DNA from: Flavobacterium noncentrifugens
GTDB lineage: Bacteria > Bacteroidota > Bacteroidia > Flavobacteriales > Flavobacteriaceae
NCBI RefSeq assembly: GCF_900100375.1
Contig: NZ_FNEZ01000007.1
Location: 1 to 64,000, forward strand
DNA length: 64,000 bases
Direction of reading: 5' to 3'
Shown piece by piece: positions 37,302 through 44,450 of the stretch. The translations under genes were made by a program, and so were the position numbers. The notes under the pieces are model-generated. The model had not been told where the DNA came from, did no database searches, and worked only from the letters and a program-made list of their open reading frames with translations. Numbering within the stretch: the first letter of the stretch is position 1; every line of letters begins with the position of its first letter.

Positions 37302-38153
37302 ATGAAACGCAACACTCAAGAATTGAACAATTTAAGCATTCAGGTGCGCAGGGACATCCTCCGCATGGTGCATGCTGTAAACTCAGGACATCCGGGCGGT
37401 TCGCTGGGTTGTACCGAATTTATGGTAGTGCTTTACCAACACCTGATGGATCGAAAAGAAGGTTTTGACATGGACGGGATCGGGGAAGATATTTTCTTCC
37501 TTTCGAACGGCCACATTTCCCCGGTTTTTTACAGTGTACTGGCACGAAGCGGTTATTTTCCAGTTTCTGAACTCGCCACTTTCCGATTACTGAATTCGCG
37601 TTTGCAAGGCCATCCGACAACACACGAAGGTTTGCCTGGAATTCGCATCGCCTCGGGATCTTTAGGACAAGGAATGTCGGTTGCGATTGGTGCAGCACAA
37701 GCTAAAAAACTCAACAATGACAGCCATTTGGTGTATACTTTACACGGCGACGGCGAATTGCAGGAAGGGCAAAACTGGGAAGCGATCATGTATGCTTCGG
37801 CTAAAAAAGTCGATAATTTAATTGCTACGATCGACCTTAACGGAAAACAGATCGACGGAACGACGGACGAAGTATTGCCAATGGGAAGCATTCGTGCAAA
37901 GTTTGAAGCGTTTGGCTGGGATGTCATCGACATCGAAAAAGGAAACGACATCGAAGCGATCATCGCCGGAATGACCGAAGCCAAATCCAAAACCGGAAAA
38001 GGAAAACCCATTTGCGTATTGCTGCATACCGAAATGGGCAACGGTGTCGATTTTATGATGTACAGCCACGCCTGGCACGGGAAAGCGCCTAATGACGCAC
38101 AATTGGCATTGGCATTGGAGCAGAATTACATTGAAGGCGAAAGCGATTATTAA
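37302..38153 (+). CDS. Transketolase, N-terminal (thiamine diphosphate) subunit
   Basis: The 283-residue half-transketolase holds the thiamine-diphosphate-binding domain: GHPGGSLGCTEF near residue 27 and GDGELQEGQNWEA near 150. It pairs with the separate C-terminal subunit encoded 93 bp downstream to transfer two-carbon units between sugar phosphates in the pentose phosphate pathway. Split transketolases are an established form in several phyla, so this is not a broken gene. The start is set by the promoter position. Confidence 0.95.
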   Translation: MKRNTQELNNLSIQVRRDILRMVHAVNSGHPGGSLGCTEFMVVLYQHLMDRKEGFDMDGIGEDIFFLSNGHISPVFYSVLARSGYFPVSELATFRLLNSRLQGHPTTHEGLPGIRIASGSLGQGMSVAIGAAQAKKLNNDSHLVYTLHGDGELQEGQNWEAIMYASAKKVDNLIATIDLNGKQIDGTTDEVLPMGSIRAKFEAFGWDVIDIEKGNDIEAIIAGMTEAKSKTGKGKPICVLLHTEMGNGVDFMMYSHAWHGKAPNDAQLALALEQNYIEGESDY

Positions 38154-38246
38154 TTAATGGATAATTAATAATGAATAATTGATAATGATTGGTTTGTATA
38201 AACGACAATCTCTCAATTTTTTAAATCTTTTAATTTTAAATTTTAA

Positions 38247-39200
38247 ATGAAAAAATACGAAAATACAGGAAGCAAAGACACGCGTTCGGGCTTTGGTGCC
38301 GGAATGACGGAACTTGGGCAGAAAAATGAAAATGTCGTGGCGCTTTGTGCCGATTTGATCGGATCGCTGAAATTTGACGATTTCAAGAAAAACCATCCGG
38401 AGCGTTTTTTCCAGATCGGGATTGCTGAGGCGAATATGATCGGGATCGCGGCAGGATTAACCATTGGCGGAAAAATTCCGTTTACGGGAACATTTGCGAA
38501 CTTTTCTACCGGAAGAGTTTATGACCAGATCCGCCAGTCGGTGGCTTATTCAGATAAAAATGTAAAAATTTGTGCTTCGCATGCCGGACTGACTTTGGGT
38601 GAAGATGGCGCGACGCACCAAATCTTAGAAGACATCGGATTGATGAAAATGCTTCCGGGGATGGCCGTGATCAACACCTGCGATTACAACCAGACGAAAG
38701 CGGCGACTTTGGCTATTGCCGATCATCACGGGCCGGTTTATTTGCGTTTTGGCCGTCCGGTCGTGCCGAATTTTACACCAGCTGATGAACCGTTTGAAAT
38801 TGGTAAAGCCATTGTTTTAAATGAAGGTTCGGATGTGACGATCGTGGCGACAGGCCATCTGGTTTGGGAAGCGCTTGTTGCTGCCGAAGCATTGGAAGAA
38901 AAAGGCATTTCTGCAGAAGTGATCAACATTCATACAATCAAACCACTCGATGAAGAAGCCATCTTGAAATCATTGGCCAAAACAAAATGTGTGGTTACTG
39001 CTGAAGAGCATAACATCCTTGGCGGATTGGGCGAAAGCATTGCCCGCGTGTTGACATTAAACCGTCCGGCACCACAGGAATTTGTAGCTGTTCAGGACAG
39101 TTTTGGAGAATCGGGCACACCCGAACAATTGATGGAAAAATACAAACTGAACAACCAGGCGATTGTTGAAGCGGTTGAAAGAGTGATGAAAAGAAAATAG
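38247..39200 (+). CDS. Transketolase, C-terminal subunit
   Basis: The 317-residue subunit combines the transketolase pyrimidine-binding domain (GFGAGMTELGQKNENVVALC; IGIAEANMIGIAAGL, with the catalytic Glu) and the C-terminal domain (from about residue 190). It completes the enzyme with the preceding gene. The 93-bp gap between them is an AT-rich stretch of TAATGAATAATT-like repeats without a gene. A perfect terminator follows. Confidence 0.95.
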   Translation: MKKYENTGSKDTRSGFGAGMTELGQKNENVVALCADLIGSLKFDDFKKNHPERFFQIGIAEANMIGIAAGLTIGGKIPFTGTFANFSTGRVYDQIRQSVAYSDKNVKICASHAGLTLGEDGATHQILEDIGLMKMLPGMAVINTCDYNQTKAATLAIADHHGPVYLRFGRPVVPNFTPADEPFEIGKAIVLNEGSDVTIVATGHLVWEALVAAEALEEKGISAEVINIHTIKPLDEEAILKSLAKTKCVVTAEEHNILGGLGESIARVLTLNRPAPQEFVAVQDSFGESGTPEQLMEKYKLNNQAIVEAVERVMKRK

Positions 39201-39214
39201 TCTCATCTGAAATA

Positions 39215-39250
39215 AAAAAAATCCCGCTATGATTGTAGCGGGATTTTTTA
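39215..39250. terminator. Bidirectional terminator between transketolase and the FKBP lipoprotein
   Basis: ATCCCGCTA (39221-39229) pairs perfectly with TAGCGGGAT (39236-39244) with A-run upstream and T-run downstream. Confidence 0.92.
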
Positions 39251-39263
39251 TGTTTTATATCGA

Positions 39264-40259
39264 CTATCGACAACTGGGGTCAATGTATCGTCTTAAGCGT
39301 GTTGGCGAAAGATAATCAGGGCTGCTTCCACAACTAGGAATTCCCAACCTTTCATCAATTGCTGTAGTAGGATCATCTACCTCGGCACCATTGTATGGAT
39401 AATAAGCCGCTGGGGAAGAATTTGGAATTTTGGTTTCCTCTTTCGTTGTAGTTCCGTCGCCATCGTCATCAACATCCTGATAATCAGGCACGCCATCACC
39501 ATCGGTATCATCATCTGTAAAAATACCGTTGCCGTTGCGGTCTTCGTAAATTGACAATATGCCATCTTCATCCTGATCGGCACGTGTCATGTCATACAAT
39601 TTAAACGAAAAGAACAGTGGGACATAGGAAGGAATCGAAGTGGTTGCATAATTATAATAAGCCAGCCCTGACGGAATAAAAATGACACCAGCGCCAAAAT
39701 TATTGTAAATTGTAGGCTCGCCCACGACTACCGTTGAAGTTCCAGGTTTGAATAACGGAAAAATTTCTTTCCAGCCCTGAACAGCTACTTGATCCAATCC
39801 AATTTTATTTATTGGAAAAGGCACATATTCAAATTGCTTAAGAGCACCATCTGAATTCAGATAGGAGCCGTTGTAAGAAACCAAGATTTCATCAACAACC
39901 GAAGGACTTTCTTTTGAAGCATCGCCTTCTCTCAACGCAAGGTAATACAGTTTATAAGTGACGCCATTCGAAACGACCGATTTTGAAAGCAGGTCTGGCC
40001 TGAGCCATAACGAAACAAGGTTAGCTGGATTTCCTGTTGGGATGTCGCCAAAAGCAACATCCATTTCGCTCGTTGTTCCGGGCGTTCCGGTTTCAATCAG
40101 GTAATGTGTTTTTAAAAAAGTTTCAATCAGCGAATTGTCTGTATCATATTGTGTTTGAAAATCACGCAACGGTACTGGATCTTCACTATCATCATCCTTG
40201 CAGGAAAATAAAAGCAATCCTGAAATCATTAGAATAAAATAAAACTTAAATTTGTTCAT
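39264..40259 (-). CDS. FKBP-like lipoprotein with acidic calcium-binding repeats
   Basis: 331 residues from the ATG at 40259, which begins a lipoprotein signal (MNKFKFYFILMISGLLLFSC, lipobox cysteine at 20). Residues about 100-230 resemble an FKBP-type peptidyl-prolyl isomerase (VDEILVSYNGSYL ... QVAVQGWKEIFPLFKPG ... VIFIPSGLAYY). Residues about 235-285 are thrombospondin-type-3 calcium loops (DQDEDGI, DRNGNGIF, DTDGDGVPDYQDVDDDGDG). It probably assists folding at the cell surface or periplasm, but isomerase activity is unproven. The fusion is seen directly; a calcium role is inferred. Confidence 0.82.
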   Translation of the reverse strand: MNKFKFYFILMISGLLLFSCKDDDSEDPVPLRDFQTQYDTDNSLIETFLKTHYLIETGTPGTTSEMDVAFGDIPTGNPANLVSLWLRPDLLSKSVVSNGVTYKLYYLALREGDASKESPSVVDEILVSYNGSYLNSDGALKQFEYVPFPINKIGLDQVAVQGWKEIFPLFKPGTSTVVVGEPTIYNNFGAGVIFIPSGLAYYNYATTSIPSYVPLFFSFKLYDMTRADQDEDGILSIYEDRNGNGIFTDDDTDGDGVPDYQDVDDDGDGTTTKEETKIPNSSPAAYYPYNGAEVDDPTTAIDERLGIPSCGSSPDYLSPTRLRRYIDPSCR

Positions 40260-40300
40260 TATAGCTGATTTTTTTAGGTTCGCAAGATACAATATTGATT

Positions 40301-40308
40301 TATTTTTG
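40301..40308 (+). promoter_or_regulatory. -7 element of the S4-domain gene
   Basis: TATTTTTG lies 31 bases before the ATG at 40340; the -33 is not consensus. Confidence 0.4.
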
Positions 40309-40339
40309 TAAACTATTTAACGCTGATTTTAGAAAAAAC

Positions 40340-40729
40340 ATGAGAATCGATAAATATCTTTGGTGCGTGCGGTATTACAAAACCCGAAATATGGTTACCG
40401 AAGCCGCAAAAAAGAACCACATTACCGTAAATGGGCAGGTTGCAAAGCCTTCGAAAGAGGTTTTTCCGGGTGACAAAATCACTTTCAGGAAAGACCAGAT
40501 CACACAAATCATTGTGGTGCTCGATGTACCGCCAAACCGCGTGGGCGCGAAACTAGTCGATATGTACCGAAAAGATGAAACGCCTCCCGAAACTTTTGCA
40601 CACCTCGAACTGATGAAGCTTTCCAAAGAACATTATCGCAAGACCGGCGAAGGCAGGCCTACTAAAAAAGACCGGCGTGACCTGGACGAATATGGCAATG
40701 AAATCCCGGATCCCAATTGGGATTCATAA
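40340..40729 (+). CDS. S4-domain RNA-binding protein (Hsp15-like)
   Basis: A 129-residue basic protein with an S4 domain over residues 1-60 (MRIDKYLWCVRYYKTRNMVTEA; ITVNGQVAKPSKEV). E. coli Hsp15 rescues stalled 50S subunits carrying nascent chains; this is the nearest characterised relative. The ATG at 40340 is chosen because the S4 motif begins there. It lies 26 bases before a phosphoribosyltransferase gene on the same strand, so both may be co-transcribed. Confidence 0.9.
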   Translation: MRIDKYLWCVRYYKTRNMVTEAAKKNHITVNGQVAKPSKEVFPGDKITFRKDQITQIIVVLDVPPNRVGAKLVDMYRKDETPPETFAHLELMKLSKEHYRKTGEGRPTKKDRRDLDEYGNEIPDPNWDS

Positions 40730-40755
40730 TATATTTTACTTTAAATAAAAACGAC

Positions 40756-41253
40756 ATGGCGCAGAACATCATATTGACGCATCAGGAAATTGAGCACAAG
40801 ATCAAAAGGATCGCTTACCAGATTTATGAAACTTTCGTGGATGAAGATACGATCGTCATTGCAGGAATTGTAACGAACGGTTATGCATTGGCAGAAAAAA
40901 TTGCCATTGTGCTGGGGCAGATTTCAACGCTAAAAGTGCTTTTATGTGAAGTGCATATCAACAAGCAAAACCCGAATGCTGAAGTTTCTACTTCGCTTGA
41001 CAAATCGCAATACGAAAACAGAGGTTTGGTACTTGTTGATGATGTATTGAATTCAGGAACCACGCTGGTTTATGGCGTAAAACATTTTCTTGATGTACCG
41101 CTTAAAAAATTCAAAACCGCAGTACTTGTAGACCGAAATCATAAAAAATATCCGGTGAAAGCCGATTTTAAAGGAATTTCTTTGAGTACATCATCACAAG
41201 AACACGTTCGCGTGGTTTTTGAAGGAACGAATGATTATGCGTGTTTAAATTAG
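40756..41253 (+). CDS. PyrR-like phosphoribosyltransferase
   Basis: A 165-residue type I phosphoribosyltransferase. The PRPP-binding loop is LVLVDDVLNSGTTLVYG near residues 93-109, and GIVTNGYALAEKI supplies the nearby dipeptide loop. PyrR proteins regulate pyrimidine genes or act as uracil phosphoribosyltransferases; neither activity is proven here. The ATG at 40756 (MAQNIILTHQEI) is preferred over a longer frame overlapping the previous gene. Its end overlaps the convergent aroK by nine bases. Confidence 0.87.
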   Translation: MAQNIILTHQEIEHKIKRIAYQIYETFVDEDTIVIAGIVTNGYALAEKIAIVLGQISTLKVLLCEVHINKQNPNAEVSTSLDKSQYENRGLVLVDDVLNSGTTLVYGVKHFLDVPLKKFKTAVLVDRNHKKYPVKADFKGISLSTSSQEHVRVVFEGTNDYACLN

Positions 41254-41763
41254 GAGTTTTTCTACTTCTGAAACGACATCTTCAGCCGATTTTCCATCTA
41301 CGTTTACAGCGTGCATCGCCTGATTGTAGAAATAACTTCTTTCAAACAAATGCTTGGCGATGAATTCTTTCATGTCTTCGGAATGTGCATTTGAAATCAA
41401 CGGACGGTGCTGTTTTTCGTCGGTTAACCTGTTGTACAATTCGGCAATCGACGCTTTCAGGTAAATTGATATGGTATTTTCTCCTGTAAACAGCAAATGG
41501 TTGTTTGCATAACAGGGTGTTCCGCCGCCAAGGCTAAGCACAAAATCTTCATTTCTTTCCATAAGCTGATGGAAAAGTTCATGCTCCAGTTTCCTGAAAT
41601 GAATTTCACCTTTTGCTGAAAATATTTCTTTTACAGGCATTCCGGCTTTTTCTTCAATCATTTCATCGAGATCGAAATGTGGCAATTGGCGTTTTTCAGC
41701 CAGCATTTTCGAGACAGTCGACTTTCCGCTACCCATATAACCCAGCAAAATCACTTTCATCAT
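41245..41763 (-). CDS. aroK: Shikimate kinase
   Basis: The 172-residue kinase phosphorylates shikimate at the 3-hydroxyl in aromatic amino-acid synthesis. The P-loop GYMGSGKST lies at residues 8-16. The shikimate-binding acidic motif DLDEMIEEK is at 32-40, and FRKLE (near 57) and LSLGGGTP (near 77) match the family. Tandem ATG codons open the gene; either may be used. Confidence 0.95.
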   Translation of the reverse strand: MMKVILLGYMGSGKSTVSKMLAEKRQLPHFDLDEMIEEKAGMPVKEIFSAKGEIHFRKLEHELFHQLMERNEDFVLSLGGGTPCYANNHLLFTGENTISIYLKASIAELYNRLTDEKQHRPLISNAHSEDMKEFIAKHLFERSYFYNQAMHAVNVDGKSAEDVVSEVEKLLI

Positions 41764-41835
41764 AAAAATAAAACCTTATAAATTAAGGCGTTAACAGTAA
41801 ATATTAAAAAAAGGTAAATTTAAAAGAAAATTGCT

Positions 41836-41866
41836 TTGAAAAATAAATAATAACACCTTATATTTG
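41836..41866 (+). promoter_or_regulatory. tRNA-Lys cluster promoter
   Basis: TTG at 41836-41838, 20-base spacer, TATATTTG at 41859-41866, followed by CACCCGC. The CACCCGC tail is shared with the leftward stable-RNA promoters at the left edge. Confidence 0.8.
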
Positions 41867-41890
41867 CACCCGCATTGAAGAAATGATTTT

Positions 41891-41963
41891 GACTTGATAG
41901 CTCAGTTGGTAGAGCACATCACTTTTAATGATGGGGTCCTGGGTTCGAGCCCCAGTCAGGTCA
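41891..41963 (+). tRNA. tRNA-Lys (anticodon TTT), copy 1
   Basis: The 73-base cloverleaf has acceptor GACTTGA pairing with TCAGGTC plus discriminator A, D arm, anticodon stem CATCA/TGATG around loop CTTTTAA, and T arm GGGTTCGAGCCCC. No CCA is encoded. It is identical to the copy 101 bp downstream. Confidence 0.98.
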
Positions 41964-41991
41964 CAAAATTACATTCATTTCTTCAGGCTAA

Positions 41992-42064
41992 GACTTGATA
42001 GCTCAGTTGGTAGAGCACATCACTTTTAATGATGGGGTCCTGGGTTCGAGCCCCAGTCAGGTCA
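41992..42064 (+). tRNA. tRNA-Lys (anticodon TTT), copy 2
   Basis: Identical in sequence to the tRNA-Lys at 41891-41963. The two genes form a tandem duplication with a 101-bp period and share one promoter. Confidence 0.98.
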
Positions 42065-42065
42065 C

Positions 42066-42095
42066 AAAAGCCGAGCTAAAGCTTGGCTTTTTTTA
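42066..42095 (+). terminator. Terminator between tRNA-Lys and tRNA-Leu
   Basis: AAGCCGAGC pairs with GCTTGGCTT (one wobble) around TAAA, then T7. tRNA-Leu then depends on read-through or its own weak promoter. Confidence 0.8.
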
Positions 42096-42100
42096 ATTCC

Positions 42101-42184
42101 GGCGACGTGGAGAAACTGGTAGACTTGCCAGCTTGAGGGGCTGGTGCTCATTAGGGCGTGTGGGTTCGAATCCCATCGTCGTCA
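42101..42184 (+). tRNA. tRNA-Leu (anticodon GAG)
   Basis: An 84-base class II tRNA with a long variable arm. The acceptor stem GGCGACG/CGTCGTC has one wobble, discriminator A; anticodon stem CCAGC/GCTGG encloses TTGAGGG. Its 3' end (42169-42185) is duplicated at 42280-42296 near a recombinase gene. Confidence 0.97.
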
Positions 42185-42200
42185 CGGATGAATAAAAATT

Positions 42201-42246
42201 GGAGAAAAATAGGAAGCCCTGCTTCTATATTTTTCTCCTTTTTTAT
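42201..42246 (+). terminator. Terminator after tRNA-Leu
   Basis: GGAGAAAAATA pairs perfectly with TATTTTTCTCC, followed by T6. Confidence 0.88.
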
Positions 42247-42279
42247 TCTCAAACCGGAGGTTTTGGGATGGACGAAGTC

Positions 42280-42296
42280 AATCCCATCGTCGTCAC
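42280..42296 (+). repeat. 17-bp duplicate of the tRNA-Leu 3' end (att-like)
   Basis: AATCCCATCGTCGTCAC occurs at 42169-42185 (T arm, acceptor and one flanking base of tRNA-Leu) and again here. Integrative elements that use tRNA genes leave exactly this kind of 3'-end copy. The segment between the copies is only 94 bp and contains just the tRNA terminator. Confidence 0.65.
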
Positions 42297-42335
42297 TAAA
42301 AAGCCTGTAGAGAAATTTATTTACAGGCTTTTTAT
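42297..42335. terminator. Terminator downstream of the recombinase gene
   Basis: AAGCCTGTA (42301-42309) pairs with TACAGGCTT (42322-42330), with A and T runs on the two sides. It works on the minus strand for the recombinase and may also insulate the plus strand. Confidence 0.8.
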
Positions 42336-42340
42336 TGGTT

Positions 42341-43346
42341 TTAGTTAGGTGTAAATTCCATCAGACAGTGATTCTCAATTTGCTTTTCCTGTAATAACAG
42401 ACAACCATTTGCAAGGTTAAAATCAGGTTTCTGCATTCCATACAAAGTGTCCAGCGGACTAAAAAACCTTTTTCTGTCATATTGTGCGACATGCAAATAC
42501 AGCAGCGTCGTTTCAATTTTGACGTGTCCCAACAATTCTTTGATACTCACAATATCCAAACCGTCTTCTAACAGATGTGTCGCAAAAGTGTGCCGCAAAG
42601 TATGAACAGAAACCAACTTTAAAATCCCGGCATTTTTTGACACCTGTTTCACCGCCCATTGAATGCCTCTTTGCGAATACCTGCTGTCAAAATCACCTCC
42701 TGCCCTCCCGACAGGTTTGCCATTAAACAGCCATTCCATACAGCCTTCTTCCCGAATGTATTTTTTTAGTTCGGAAATCAGGATTTTGCCCATTGGAACG
42801 TATCGGTCTTTCCTGCCTTTTCCACATCTTACATGCAGCATCCGCCGGTCAAAATCAAGATCGCATAATTTAAGGTTTCGGGTTTCGCCACATCGCAATC
42901 CACAGCCGTAAAGCAGGAACAGCAACACACGGTGCTTTCGCAATTTTGTAACTTCAACCATGCGCCTGACTTCATTGCGACTTAAAACTACGGGGAGTTT
43001 TTTGTCTTTTTTTATGGTTGGAAGTGCAATGTATTTGTCGCGCATTCCTTCCATTTTGAACGCAAAACGCAATCCGTACACGGTGAATTTAAAATAGGAA
43101 TCTGACGGAGAATTGTACTGTTGCTGCAACTGATACAAATACTGGTTCAGGTCTTCTATCGGAACAAAAGTCGGCACACGACCAAAACAAATAGCCACTT
43201 TCGCAAGATATCTCGAATAATTCGCAAACATGCTTTCGCTTTTGCCTGAAATAGAAATGCTTTGCCTAAGACGTTCATTAAACTCTAAAAAACCAGGAAT
43301 GCCATTGCAGGCCGTTTCAACAATAGTTTTGTTTTTTTTGGATCAT
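42341..43346 (-). pseudogene. Orphan XerC/D-like tyrosine recombinase, frameshifted near its N-terminus
   Basis: The 296-residue frame from ATG 43231 has the full catalytic domain: CGLRCGE (Arg I), HTLRHTFATHLLEDG (His-x-x-Arg) and LGHVKIETTLLYLHV (His and Tyr). The coding frame continues upstream without stop to about 43328, adding TIVETACNGIPGFLEFNERL, a typical N-terminal domain start. The natural ATG is at 43346, one base out of frame because of an A8 tract at 43332-43339; with seven A it would read straight through. It resembles integrases paired with IS91-type transposases in Bacteroidota, but no transposase is present. It may be a pseudogene, use slippage, or reflect a sequence error. 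Confidence 0.75.
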
Positions 43347-43448
43347 ATCTTTAAATTAAGTTCCAAAAATAAGACAACCCACAAATTATTTTCATCATTT
43401 AAATTTGATTTATTATCTGAGGTCTTCAAATTTCTCGTCCTTTTTAAT

Positions 43449-43456
43449 TAAATTTG
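43449..43456 (+). promoter_or_regulatory. -7 element of carH
   Basis: TAAATTTG fits TAnnTTTG exactly. It overlaps the 8-mer TTGTTTAA (43454-43461), which recurs as an inverted repeat in front of crtI, so repression of carH by its own product is possible. No TTG lies at normal distance upstream. Confidence 0.5.
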
Positions 43457-43486
43457 TTTAACATATCTAATCAAAACATAAACAGT

Positions 43487-44374
43487 TTGAGAAATACTTT
43501 CAGCATCAAAGACCTCGAAAACCTGTCCGGAATCAAGGCGCATACCATTCGCATCTGGGAAAAACGATACAACGTCCTGGAACCCATGCGCACCGACACG
43601 AATATTCGTTTGTATGATCTTGAAAGCCTTCAAAAACTGCTAAACATTACGTTGCTGCACAACCACGGTTATAAAATCTCTACGATTTCAAAATATCCGG
43701 AAGGTAAAATCCCGCAATTGGTTTCTGAGATCATCTCTTCAAAAAGTGCCAAAACACACGCCATTAGCGCTTTTAAAATTGCGATGGTAAACTTTGACCA
43801 AAACCATTTTCTGGAAACTTACAATGCTTTGCTCTCAGAAAAAACATTCAGTGACATCTTTACCGAAGTTTTCATTCCGTTTCTGCAGGAAATCGGGATG
43901 TTGTGGCAAACCGGAACGATTACGCCCGCACAGGAACATTTTATCTGTTATCTGATCAAGCAAAAACTCGTCATCAATATTGAAAAGGCGCAACTTTCAA
44001 AGCCCGAAAAAACCGACCGTACATTTGTGCTTTACCTGCCGTCGGGCGAATTGCACGAACTCGGCCTCATGTATATCAACTACGAATTGCTGATGCACGG
44101 CCACCAAACGATTTATCTTGGGCAGAGTATACCGATGAACAACCTCAAAGATTTAGGACAAAATTTCAGGCTCATCGAGTTTGTTACCTACATGACCATT
44201 TATCCCGATACCGGCGCGATCAACGATTACATCAAGCTGATGAAAAAAAACATCCTTTCTGATCATTCCAGGATTTGGATTACCGGAAAACAAACCAAAC
44301 ACATCGACGACAGTGTCATGGATTCAAACATCAGGATTTTTGACGACTTTAAAGACTTGCTCGAGCATTTTTAA
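43487..44374 (+). CDS. carH: CarH-type B12-dependent photoreceptor, MerR family repressor
   Basis: An N-terminal MerR DNA-binding domain (FSIKDLENLSG, then TIRIWEKRY) is followed by a helical cap and a cobalamin-binding domain. Photoreceptor residues known from CarH are present: W140 with EH at 150-151 (the Wx9EH motif), and the cobalt-ligand histidine H190 in ELHELG, matching E/DxHxxG. By family knowledge it binds adenosylcobalamin, represses in the dark and releases DNA in light. It precedes crtI-crtB-crtZ. The start is uncertain: TTG 43454 lies in the -7 element, ATA 43478 fits homologous N-termini best, and TTG 43487 is the first conventional codon after the promoter. Confidence 0.9.
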   Translation: MRNTFSIKDLENLSGIKAHTIRIWEKRYNVLEPMRTDTNIRLYDLESLQKLLNITLLHNHGYKISTISKYPEGKIPQLVSEIISSKSAKTHAISAFKIAMVNFDQNHFLETYNALLSEKTFSDIFTEVFIPFLQEIGMLWQTGTITPAQEHFICYLIKQKLVINIEKAQLSKPEKTDRTFVLYLPSGELHELGLMYINYELLMHGHQTIYLGQSIPMNNLKDLGQNFRLIEFVTYMTIYPDTGAINDYIKLMKKNILSDHSRIWITGKQTKHIDDSVMDSNIRIFDDFKDLLEHF

Positions 44375-44418
44375 GCACTTTAAATTCGCAATCAAAAATA
44401 ATATTCAATTTCGATATT

Positions 44419-44450
44419 TTGTTTAATTTTTTTGTAAATTCGTTAAACAA
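44419..44450 (+). promoter_or_regulatory. Inverted repeat before crtI, candidate CarH operator
   Basis: TTGTTTAA (44419-44426) and TTAAACAA (44443-44450) form a perfect 8-bp inverted repeat with a 16-base spacer, ending at the crtI ATG. The same TTGTTTAA lies over the carH -7 element. The spacer contains TAAATTCG where a -7 element would be expected. Confidence 0.5.

Noticed and set aside
41891..42064. Mobile duplication around the tRNA-Lys genes
   Set aside because: The two identical tRNA genes in tandem are ordinary gene amplification; no recombinase site is seen between them.
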